Shown in pieces: positions 22,196 through 32,479 of a stretch of 64,000 nucleotides of DNA (the stretch's first letter is position 1; every line of letters begins with the position of its first letter). Origin of the DNA: Icerya purchasi (taxonomy: Eukaryota > Arthropoda > Insecta > Hemiptera > Monophlebidae); assembly GCA_039619475.1 (NCBI GenBank), contig CM077115.1, positions 63,432,864 through 63,496,863 on the forward strand, written 5' to 3'. The notes under the pieces were generated by a model. That model ran no database searches, was not told where the DNA came from, and saw only the letters and a program-made list of their open reading frames with translations. The translations under genes and the position numbers were made by a program.

Positions 22196-22744
22196 TCAGT
22201 TCACTGCATGATAATCTCTTTTAGCTTTGTCTAGAAGATCGAAAGACGTGAAGAAGAGAAACTTAATACTTGATCTAACACCTACTTTTGCAATTGAGTT
22301 AACTCGGCCACTAAGTAATAGCCCACAGTGACCTGGAATCCAGCAAAATTTAATGACTCCTCCCATTTCTGTAATATTAAAATACTTTTCCTTAATTCCA
22401 TAAATAAGCGGATGGCAATTATATTCAAAGTTACTGCTCTGAAGCGACAAGAGAGAACTAAGGCTGTCCGAAAATACCACAAACTTCCCCTTGGACTGTA
22501 ACACATTTTTCACAAAATCTAATGCTTTTTCAATCGCAAGAAGCTCGGTTGTAAAAATGTAAGCCTTTGGAGGTAATTTAAATTTCTGCTCAGCGATATC
22601 TTCCGGAATAAACCCTACCTCTACGCCTTTATTTAATCCATGGAATTTGACACCATCAGTAAAGATCAACCGATAACCGGGGTATAATTTTTTCACGATA
22701 CCTAGAAAAACGGAGTTCACAATGTTACCAGGCAGTAGATGCAA
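22196..22744 (-). pseudogene. LINE RNase H domain
   Basis: This is an open frame of 182 residues. RLIFTDGVKFHG carries the first Asp, FTTELLAIEKALDFVK the Glu, KFVVFSDSLSSLLSL the second Asp, and IKFCWIPGHCGLLLSGRVNS the WIPGH strand. The expected N..AD after the WIPGH strand reads SGRVNSIAK, so the fourth catalytic acid appears lost. In I-like LINEs this domain removes the RNA strand after reverse transcription. It follows the reverse transcriptase of the same minus-strand element. Confidence 0.8.
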
Positions 22745-23284
22745 ATTTTGGCTTTCAAAGGTGTTAATATTAATGTATAATTTGATAAATTAAGGTCATA
22801 GCTTAAATTAAAATAGTTGGAGGGAGAAGATGGCAAGAGAACTGGACTGTAACTATGATACATTCTAGTTGTTTTGAGCAAGAGCGGAATTTTCTGTGGA
22901 ACAAATCTCTAATCACTACTTAACTGCATTATCTTGCTTATGAACTGCGCATATTAATAATTTCTTCTAATGTACAGAGGAGTAATTTTAGTCTCCATTT
23001 GGAGACGGATGGTAGGGGACGACCTGACGTTTCCCGTGATTAATCTTAGATTTTGTAATAAATCCAACTTTCTGAGCTGGAACTTCGAGGCCGATCCATA
23101 AAAAATTGTTCCATAATCCAATTTCGATCTAATGAAGCTATTGTTTAGCTAGCTTAAGATAGCCGGATGACCTACCCACCATGAATTACTTACAGCCTTT
23201 AAGGTGCTATACGATTTAATTACAAGCTCAACCAATTTCTGAATATGAAAAGTCCATGTTAGTTTAGGATCTAAAAACAAACCT

Positions 23285-23945
23285 AAATACCTTTTTTTTT
23301 TTTTGTTTGAAATAAGTTGTGGGTCTCACAGGGCAAATATGCCCGTTGTGTGAGTGCCCGACACTCTTATTAACGTTTATTCAAAAAAAAATATATACAA
23401 TATAAAAATTATAATTTATCTTAACTTATTCTATAATCATAATATTAGTACTCTAGCGTTAAGATTAAGTATAAATATATATACGCATGCAACTACGTAA
23501 CACGCCCCGTAATACGTATCTGTACATTATTACATGCCGACAGCTCAATATTTAAAATAGGAAACATAATCTTCTTTACGACTTAATGTCCGGTAAAGAC
23601 ACTAGGAAGTCAAAAACAAAAACGTAAAAAGAAAGGAGCATTAAAAGGTAGAGAGATTCAGAACGTAGCTTGTTGTTTAATCTTTGCACCATTCCTTTAA
23701 CCAATTTTCCACCTCCTTTTTCCACATACCAATTCTTTTTTCCTCTAATATATGATTCGGGATTGTACTTATTAATTTAATTAAAACCGAATTATCCGTA
23801 TTATCAATTCGCAGATTTACCCCACGAGGATAGATGTAGTATGTATTACTTTGGTTTCTTGTCAATCTAGTTTTTTGCCTAGATGGTAATTTTATATTAT
23901 TGACGTTAAATTCTAGTAGTCTGTAATAGTAATAGTACATCTTCT
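23285..23945 (-). mobile_element. CR1/L2-like LINE 3' end inserted in the I-like LINE
   Basis: A T-run at 23289-23302 (minus-strand poly-A) precedes GTTGTGGGTCTCACAGGGCA, the same 3' UTR signature as at 15.3 kb. The minus-strand frame 23940-23677 encodes an 87-residue C-terminus with LPSRQKTRLTRNQSNTYY, VLIKLISTIPNHIL and MWKKEVENWLKEWCKD, typical of the last segment of CR1/L2-type polyproteins. It is 5' truncated at about 23945, where the host LINE reading resumes (ISDLIQN side). Confidence 0.75.
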
Positions 23946-25344
23946 AACATGCCTAGTGAAATTAATGAGTCAGTTTTGAATTAGATCACTTATTTGTTGG
24001 TAGTCAAATAGTCTGAGTGAAAATACAGATACCGAGGATTTGGTATAAGATACTTCAAAATGTATTCTCTCAAAGGAATTAAAACAAATATTAATAGATG
24101 TTCGATTTGCTTGAAAACATTTAGTGAGGCAGTTATGTTTAGAATATATTAAGAAGTTGTCCGTGTATGACAAAATTCGTGGGAAATTTGGTAGTTGAAT
24201 ATTAAAGAGAGGTAATATATATAAATTAAAAAGGTGCGGGCTCAAAACGGAACCTTGTGCAAGACCTTTATAAGTTGTGCAACTTTAATCTGGACACGGG
24301 GTGAAGAATATGAAGTGATCTACATAAAAATAAACTGCACAAAACGGCAAAATAAATTTAACAATGTGTGTTAATAATAAATACAGTGAATCTGCACAAA
24401 AGTTTGGCCATGGGAAAAGGAATGTTAACTGTCATCAATCGATTGAAAAGGATGGGGATGGAAACATTATCAAATACCTCCTGAATATCAAGGAATGTTT
24501 CCACCTAAAATCCTTTGTCTTGAAAAGTAGCATAAACACCCCCTAAGAACGATGCTACACAATCTTGAGTACTCAAACGTGGGTGGAATCCAAACTTTCC
24601 TTCCAGAAGTATCCTATGTCTCTCAATTTACCATATCAGCCTGTTCTAAATTACAATATCAGAAACTTTCCTAAAGTGGAGGCTAAGGAAATCGGTCAAA
24701 ATTATGACACCTGGTTGAGACATTTACCAGGTTTGGGAATCGGAATGACTAAAAAACGCGTCCAATCAGAAGGGATTAAACCAGAGGCCAATAAATTGTT
24801 ATATATACCTAATAGTGTACTTTTAGCGTAATTACTTAAGTTCTGTATAATTGAGTAAGTAATACCATCCAGACCCGAGGAAGGATCGCGTTTCTTTTGT
24901 AAAGGAATGAAAACTTCTTCATATGTGATTGGACGGAGCAGAATATGACACAGGTACAGTATTTCCTTCCTTGGCCAACTCCTCCCTCATTGAAACATAA
25001 GGGGGAGAAACTAAGTTTGAAAAGTCAGCAAACCAACTGTCATCTTGAATCACTCGGCAGTGAGAACGAGAATTTTTAAAACGTTTAGTCAGATTCCAAA
25101 CTTCTTTTAAAGGAGTGTTTCTGTTGATCTTCCAACAAAAATCTCTCTAAGAATTCCTTTTGGTTCTTTTGAGAAGTTTTCGCGACTCCCCTGCAATTTT
25201 CCTATATGTAAGATAAGTTCCCATTGAGCGAAAATGCCCTAAAAGTGCGCAAAGAATCATTTCGTGCTCTAAACTTAGCCTCGCATTCTCCATTCCACCA
25301 AGGAACCGAGGGATTATTCCCTTTGTACAGGGATGTTTTAGGCA

Positions 25345-26340
25345 TGATTAAACTGCATACGTGTACATTTATGTATCCCTAAAAACTAGTCGCTAGAGTA
25401 AATTGTTATTACACGTTTCTTTCCCGATTGTTATATTTGTTACTTATTTAAAATTTATTTTAAGATTGTAGTAATTGCTCAAAAATAAAAAAAAATAAAA
25501 ATAATATTCTTTTCTTTCTCACGATGGAATTCATATTTATTGGCATCTCCGGTTATGAGCTGGCTCATTCTTTGCCTCGGATTGCTTTTTCCTTCTTCTT
25601 TAAGAAAATCCGAACTTCTAACTTCCTACCGCTATATAAAAATTTCCGTCTCAAGTTTCGGTTCCGATGTATACTTTATCCCTTTTTCTAATGGGGGCGT
25701 ACATCTCCGAAAAGCTATTTTAAAAATTTCGGGTGTGAATATTAAAAATAAATCAGTGCTAACGTTTATTTTTATCATATCCCTTTTTAGCCCAAAACTC
25801 CTAATCTTTCCGTTCCCGTGCAACAAATGCCGTTAAAAACAGATGTTGCGATTTATATATTTTCTATTCGCGCGTATATCTTTCACAAGACCACACCTTG
25901 CAATATTTACGCATTGTCACAAACGCTTGTTGCAGTCACCTGTCGCCGTGGTACCACTACATATATACATGTACAGTCCATTGCTATCACTCTTATCATA
26001 ACTCCATTTTTCCGGGAATCACAGAGGAATTTTCTTCGCTCCGTCCTTGTCGGATAATACGTTTTCAAAATTCAGATCGTACGCATAGAATTAGCCTAAT
26101 TAGACTTTATCACTTTGCAAAATTAACCTTTCTCTCGACAATTTTACTAATTTTTTTTACAGATTGTACGTAATATTTATTTATTTTTATTTTTCTCCAT
26201 GGAGCAATGATATTAATCTTACCCCTCCATGTCCTTAATGCTACGCCTGTCCGGTTATTCGTTTTCGAATTTCCAAAATAAGTATTAAAAGTAAATCCAA
26301 GTATATTATCGTAATTTTGCAACCTCACGTCAAATTGCTC
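25345..26340. other. Unassigned AT-rich DNA
   Basis: No gene or element is confidently recognised. ORFs of 79-98 residues at 25540-26173 have no motif and read as low-complexity or accidental. They may be the decayed 5' part of the plus-strand LINE that becomes readable at 26380. Confidence 0.4.
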
Positions 26341-26379
26341 TATTCATTTCTCCTTTCCACTTTTCGAGATTAAGAGAAC

Positions 26380-26870
26380 CGTCTTTCATAGTCTTCGCAA
26401 GGTTCTTGTTTAAGTCCTACTCTTTTCAATATTTACACTGTTTTTGCTGCTTCCTCCTCCATGAATTCTCTCATTTTTTTATTGTTTGCGGACCTTCTCC
26501 ACATCCGACGATATTACAAATGCGAATGAGAAAGTCAATTCGTCTTTGATTATCTTTTCCTCATTATCTGTCTGGCCTACAAAAACTTCTTGTATTTTAT
26601 TTTCCGTTTGACCATATAATCCCACATTAGTCTACATAATTTTATAAACTCCATACTTATCCTTCGAAAAGATTGCTTCTTCTATCACAGTAGTCCCTTC
26701 CCAGTTCACTAGTTTTTGGAAAAATGTCTTGGTGTCCTTAGTCCCCCCCCCCTCATAGGACCTTCTTTACGGATGGTTCAAAAGGGTCGAGTGGAGATGG
26801 AGCCTCTTTTATACTACCGGGCATCAATGTCTCTGAATCGTCTTGTTTTTTATTTTTCCGTGCATGTGAA
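26380..26870 (+). mobile_element. Decayed LINE with RT and RNase H traces
   Basis: GGTTCTTGTTTAAGTCCTAC and the following bases encode GSCLSPTLFNIYT, the PQGS..SP.LFN.YT block of a reverse transcriptase, at about 26401-26440. About 320 bp on, FFTDGSKGSSGDGASFILPG at 26760-26820 is the start of an RNase H domain. The last part lies in another frame from the longest ORF. The spacing is too short for a full element, so the copy is deleted and dead. Confidence 0.6.
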
Positions 26871-26999
26871 AGTCTTTGGTGAAGGTTCTGAAAAGCAAAA
26901 CTGCTCCAATGACTGCGAAGTATTTTTTCGATACCATCTATATTCATATGCAGCCAAATTTTTCGGTTTTGCAATAAAAAATCAAGCGAAATATTTCGT

Positions 27000-29580
27000 T
27001 TCCATTATACGTGCGAATAATCGATTATCTCATTTGTCAAGCTAGCATTCGCCTTCTTGCTATCGTGTTGAATGCATTATTATAGTCGGTAGCTGGTCAC
27101 GAGTTTAACGGCTTTATCTACCTATGTTGTAATAGGTAAAAAATACTTGAATCGAAGAGGTAATAATCTAGACAAATAAGCGACGTTTTTCAGCAGTACT
27201 TCCTGAAAAGAACGTTTCTACTGGCTACCATTCTAAATTAAAAAATAAGTGTGTAATCTTTTAATCTTTTCTCTAGGGCAACTCATAAGCAGTACTACAT
27301 CGATTGCGCTCGTTTATGAAAATAATTTAAACGCTTGTGCGGAAAAACGTCCTATTTGTAGCAACTTCGAAAATGGAAACATTAACCAAGAAAATATTAT
27401 TCTGGCGAGATATTGTACTTCTTTTCCCTTTTGTCGAAATAAACAGATTTTTCTAAATTAATTTTAATTGTTCCAATAAGGATATATTTAACAAATACAT
27501 TTGCATTGCGATAATTAAAATTTATTTATGACGTTCTTAATAGCGAATTTGGCGCACAATAACATGTATTTATTAAATGCATAACGTTGGTTGTTTACTT
27601 GTTTTTTCCGATGAATGCGCTTGTCTTGTGTTCCTCTCTAGCGAAAGGCGTTTAACAAAACCCCTATGACGCGGTACAATTCAGTTCGCTCGGTATTTGT
27701 CCATGTTTTAACTGTTGCTTTGCATTGCGTATGCATTGGGGCGTAGGCGCGATAATGTGAAACAATTATAATTTCGACATTTTACGATATATCGACATGG
27801 CTGTCGAAGCGCTTACGGTTTTAATTAAAATGGTAAAATTTCCGTAAATTACTAATTAGCGTACTAGATTAATGTTGTACCATGTGATCTGTTTGCGCGC
27901 GGCTTCGCTATATTTATATCGAAAACGAATTAAAATCGATAATCCGGCTTAAAATGGAAACTTCCGTCAATTCAGCGCGCCGTTTCTACTTGGCATCTGG
28001 TCTAAGCAGAGTCGTTCGCTGGAAATAGCTAAAGTTAATATTACCCGGATCTGTCTTCGAGCTTTCCGCGATTTTATTGTTTTATCCAATTTGCAACGAA
28101 AGTGTTGCTCCAGTGTAGTATTTGCGGTAGCAGTGGTAGTGACGAAGTGTGATTATGATAGAAAATGTTTGAATGCCGCCGATCGGAAAACGCGAGACGT
28201 GGCGCTTTAATTTAACGTTGCTTACGAGGAGCCGGCTGCTCGACGGTAACGCAATTAAAAATGGCGACCGCCGAATTGTAAATACAAAAGCCGAAAAGGA
28301 AGAAAGAAAGAAAAAAGTGCCGACTTTGAAGGTAACAATAGACTGATAAATTGCATTCGATAACGTTTACCGGAGAAAAGAGCGAAATCGCATTGCTTTC
28401 TAGCTTGCAGCGCTATTTCGATTTAACCAACACCGGAACTGCTGCCTCTCGCTAGAACAATAAAAAAGTAACAGTTCTCTGCCAATCGCATCAATCTATT
28501 TGTGACGTTTGACGAACTTTACGGGAAAGCTTCTCGCTTTCCATTATCCTTCAGCGCGCACTAAGTAAAAACCTTTCGCAATTATGTCTCGCCTAACGAA
28601 AAGAATAAATAGAACTTTTTAAAAGGCAAAAATTCGAACTCCATTTTCACAACTGAAGCCTCGCTGCAAGTTTTTCAAGTGGAACTTCGACGGCGCTCCT
28701 TTGCCGCCGCGTTAGCTGCGTGACAAACGAAGTGTGCTACAAATAGAAGATGAAACGAATCAAGTGCGAAGGTCATTTGATGAAATGTAGTCGTCGCCAC
28801 CATCCGTTCATAAACCGGTGACGGATGTAATACATTTTTTTCGCACACTGTCCCCGGCTAGGAATTCCGAATACCGAGCTAATCTGTGGCAGTCAGCAGA
28901 GGACGACTCCCCGATTATCGGTATAAGGTTAGTACTTCAACTCTTTCTTCACGTGAAAAATGAAAATTTCCACGTATTGAAGTGATTGTAGGCCACCATC
29001 AGTTTTACATGCTAGTCTTATTCGTTCGTTTCTGCTGCCGAATAATACTCAGATATCAACATGTGCGTGTGTAATAGTTGCGCTTTTATAAGAAAATTCT
29101 GAACTTTTTAACCAAAGCATTAATCACGAAAGAAATTGTAAAAAATCCAGCTAGATCAGTAGTTGCTGGGCAAATCATTAGTAGCTGCAGGGAAGGTAAT
29201 CGTGTAGTAAACATTTTAAATGTTAGACTACTACCAAGTATTGTACGATATGAAGTTTTTTAGGGCGCATTAAGCAAATACAACAAGTAGCTTACGTGTT
29301 CGAAATTTCCACATGTGACTTTAAATTGTTCATTTCGTGCATAAATGAATACCCTGATTTTTGGATGAAGTTAATAGAAACATCACAAGGAGCTCTATAT
29401 GTTTCGTGGCATGGTATAATTGAATTAAAAAAGAAAGAAAGTGACACATGTTGAACCGAGCGTATATTCAGAGACACGTAATTACGCTGACCATGGCGGT
29501 CTTACATTGTTTAACTTTTTTTTTTCTCGGAATTTTAGGCACCTTTACCCGGGAACAATTAGGAGAAGGAAGAAACGCTT
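27000..29580. other. Unassigned, partly CpG-rich stretch; possible host non-coding exon or promoter
   Basis: About 27540-28920 is richer in GC and in CpG than its surroundings (GCGCG, CGCGAGACGTGGCGC, GCCGCCGCG) and shows no transposon signature. The longest nearby ORFs have no motif. It could be the 5' region of a host gene: donor-like sequences CTTTGAAGGTAACA (about 28327) and TATAAGGTTAGTA (about 28922) occur, but no coding exon can be shown. Confidence 0.35.
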
Positions 29581-29585
29581 ATATA

Positions 29586-29693
29586 TTAACACTGAAATTA
29601 ACACTTATTAAAATAAAATATGTTTTTATAATTCCGACGCGTTTCAAAGAGGCCCGTACATGTTATTTTAATAAGTGTTAATTCCAGTGTTAA
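29586..29693. repeat. 108-bp palindrome (foldback, MITE-like)
   Basis: The left arm 29586-29618 (TTAACACTGAAATTAACACT...) and right arm 29661-29693 are inverse complements with about two mismatches in 33 bp. A 42-bp spacer separates them. TTAA lies at each outer edge. It is too small to encode anything and may be a solo MITE or terminal scrap. Confidence 0.8.
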
Positions 29694-29699
29694 CATGTA

Positions 29700-30350
29700 A
29701 CCGTCTCTCCCTTCTGCTAACTGTTTCCGTAGTTAAACAATATCGAATGCTACCCTTTTCATAGTAAAACGACTAATGGAGCAGAGTGCTACCAAAAATA
29801 AAAATAATTCGTAAACATCAAATTGTTAATATTTTGTAGAATACAGGCGTTCGCTAAATCATTCGCAGAAGGAGCCAAGATTAAGAAATTTTCTCAATTC
29901 ATTTCTCTTGCGTATCGTAGAAATCGAATCTTAGTTTATTTTTTCGAGTTTGATTTATTTAATTTTATCCCGTTTCAAACATAACTTATTAAATCTCATC
30001 GAAAATATCGATTTTTAATATTTTTGCCGAAAAAGGTTACGATTTCAATATATTGCGATTAGCGAACAAAATTTGAAGTTAAGATAAATACTAAATTAAT
30101 TATGAAAATTGCAGCTTTAAGTTAAAAATTTGATAAACTTTAATCTGGGCGTCTGTGAAGTAGGAACCAACAGAACCGTTGGGCATATCCTGCATACATA
30201 CGTAATGAAGAAATTATTGCATTAATTTAAGGTTTGTTTTTTAAGTTTTTTTGTTAGCTGCCTATCGGATAAAACACCGTGTCAATCCATTAATATTTAT
30301 CCACGTATTACGCTTAAAAATAAAAAAATAAAACATTAATCAAAATATTA
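29700..30350. other. Unassigned AT-rich DNA
   Basis: Nothing recognised. Confidence 0.4.
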
Positions 30351-30356
30351 TTATTA

Positions 30357-30689
30357 CAGTAGAGTCTCGCTAATCCCCGGGCTTGTCAGGATCGGCATCT
30401 ATCCGGATTAAATGGAATCAACTTTAAAATGCGTCCGAAATAAGTTGTATAGGTAAAAGAAAAATCGTAATAATTAAAAATCAACGTTTCTTCATTTTAA
30501 AGTATACATACTTAAGAAAATTATTTACATGCAAAACAATATGTATGTACCATACGAATTGAAAAAAAATAAAAAACGGGAACAATAATCTCAGGCATCT
30601 GCCGTGAGCCCAGACACCTGAGATTTTGTTTCCATTTTTTATTTTTTTCGATTCGTCCGGATTAATCCCGGACTAGCGAGACTCTACCG
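30357..30689. mobile_element. Pogo/Tigger-like MITE with TA target duplication
   Basis: CAGTAGAGTCTCGCTAATCC at 30357 is mirrored by GGATTAATCCCGGACTAGCG followed by AGACTCTACCG ending at 30689. TA flanks both sides (30355-30356 and 30690-30691). Length is 333 bp. An internal palindrome, AATCTCAGGCATCT / AGACACCTGAGATT, lies at about 30587-30626. There is no coding capacity. CAGT-type ends with TA duplication suit the pogo/Tigger branch of Tc1/mariner elements, which is inference from the termini alone. Confidence 0.8.
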
Positions 30690-30699
30690 TATTATTATT

Positions 30700-31440
30700 A
30701 TTATTATTACATGATGGATTATTTAAATATAACAAAATTCATTTGGAAAAGAAATAATAGGATCTCACCCGGAAAAAAATTAATAAAAAAACAATAACAA
30801 AAATAAACAGGCAATGTTCGAACGGTAAAAGAGTCAAAAGAGGCTAATATTGTATTTAAAGTTTCGGACATAAGTATTTGAATAATTTTTAATATTTGCC
30901 TTCGGATTCTCAGTTACGTATGGGTGGTGTGCAAGGGGCAGTTGGGGTTAGTTTATGAATTTTGGTTAATTTAAAGATGAGGGTCGGACGGATTACCAGT
31001 CAAGCTCATCCAATGGGAGTAACTATTGGGGTTCTTCCCCAGGGTGCGTGTTTAAATTAGTGGTTTTGAAATTCATTTTTGTCCCTGCGACCGTAATTCG
31101 GGTTAAATTTTGAAAATTCCGCTGGATTATCAGAAATGAGGGGCATGAAAGGCTTCAGAGTGAAGTGAATTATAGGCTCCTGGGAAAAAATCTGGATTAG
31201 ATTTTGATTAATCTATTACGTTTTTGAGCTCCTGCGCTCGAATTAAGGTTATCTTTTGCAGTTCGCTCAAGTTCCTTCTGACGTCAGAATTCCCGGAGCC
31301 ATAACTCATTTGTTTTTCTCATATCACTGGTTTATTTGATAAAATGTTCGTCTACTTATCTGTCTGCTTTCTTGGGATTTAAATGTGAATAATTTTTTTC
31401 CGTCTAGTTTTTAATTAACATTTTTACATAAAGATTCTCT
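30700..31440. other. Unassigned DNA
   Basis: An ATT run follows directly (about 30691-30708). Nothing else recognised. Confidence 0.4.
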
Positions 31441-31455
31441 TCCTCTCCCTCTCCC

Positions 31456-31457
<2 letters not shown>

Positions 31458-31512
<55 letters not shown>
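31458..31512. repeat. (CT)n microsatellite
   Basis: About 27 CT units run uninterrupted, preceded by an imperfect TCCCTCTCCCTCA stretch. Confidence 0.95.
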
Positions 31513-31514
<2 letters not shown>

Positions 31515-32294
31515 GAAACATATTTATCACCCTCCAACAAAAAACTGTCTCCACGTGGACATTCTTGGTACTTTTACAACCTGGGTCTGTCGCGATCTAA
31601 TAAAAAGTTTTGCTCAACCGGAAAGCGCTCATAGCTATCATTTAAAAATATATCATATCGGTAAGTTTTCGCCACTTTACCTTACGTGCATTAAATATTT
31701 CATTAAAAATCTCGATTTCGTGTTAGTCACACGGTAACCTTTCAGGATTGAATATTTACATCTTCTCCACCCATGTTCCCATTTTGTTATGCGTTCTGAC
31801 CTCTCCGTCGAGCATTTTATAAAAATTGATTTATTACCACTGCAACAAACCATAAATAATATTTTCTGTAACAACTTACTAATAATTCGGCTGCAGGATT
31901 CCTCCTTTCTCCGTAAAATCTAGCAAAGAATACTAATTTTTTTTTTTTAATATTGGTGTACAGCAGTTGGACTAGGAACGAGGCTTGTATGCTCAAGTTG
32001 AATCATAGAGGTGTATAATGATTTGTCTGAACAGAAAAAAAGAACAGATGTAAAATAAAACGTTACCTGGAGCCTATCAAGGTAATCATTTAATTTACAC
32101 TTTTTATTGTTTTATTTTTTTATTTTTTTTAGTATTTCATTTAAATGGTTATGTCTAATTTACATTTACCGTAATAATCGTTTTATTTAAAATATTCATT
32201 AATTAAATATTTTATTTAATTTTCTTTTTCTTTTTATTTCACCTCGTGTATTGTACTTTCCTATTTTTTTCACTTCATTAACAGTAGTATTCCC

Positions 32295-32475
32295 ATTAAT
32301 CGACTTAATCACACCGGAAACTTATAAATTATCCCTTGAAACCTTCCACGGTCATCAGTATATTCAGCGGTAAAATCGGAACCAAAATCGGTTCAGTAGT
32401 TCGTGAAATTACCGTGCACAGAGAGACAGACACATTTTTCGACTTTTATTTATGTATACTGATAGATGATGTCAT
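32295..32475 (+). mobile_element. RTE-type LINE 3' tail (non-coding)
   Basis: GGAACCAAAATCGGTTCAGT then AGTTCGTGAAATTACCG, CAGAGAGACAGACACA and TTTTATTTATGTATACTGATAGATGATG follow each other. This order (AAAATCGGTTCAGTAGTTC...GACAGAC...TATTTATATAGAT) is the widespread 3' end of BovB/RTE-like elements and their derived SINEs in insects, recalled from general knowledge. The 5' limit is uncertain. Confidence 0.65.
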
Positions 32476-32479
32476 TTTT

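Larger units (their letters stand above)
22005..25340 (-). mobile_element. I-like LINE with RNase H, split by another LINE
   Basis: Read from 25340 down, the coding relics are: VPWWNGECEAKFRARNDSLR (linker after the endonuclease), SSGLDGITYSIIQNL, IPIPKPGK, a GFHPRLSTQD block, FLDIQEVFDNVSIPIL (first Asp), KGLAQGSVLSPHLFNLYI, RILSYTDNFLIYSK (YADD position reads YTDN) and KYLGLFLDPKLTWTFHIQKL. These are followed by RSKLDYGTIFYGSASKFQLR, RNase H (22744-22196), and VMCRLRSGHCRLGLNFSNT with CTDC. An A-rich 3' end lies near 21992-22005. A separate minus-strand LINE tail occupies 23285-23945, between the YTDN block and the KYLG block. Dead: stops and shifts throughout. Confidence 0.8.

Noticed and set aside
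25540..26173. Three overlapping ORFs of 79-98 residues as a host gene
   Set aside because: No shared frame, motif or exon structure; composition fits AT-rich noise or decayed LINE sequence.
31458..31512. (CT)n as a regulatory GAGA-type site
   Set aside because: It is a plain dinucleotide microsatellite with no promoter features around it.
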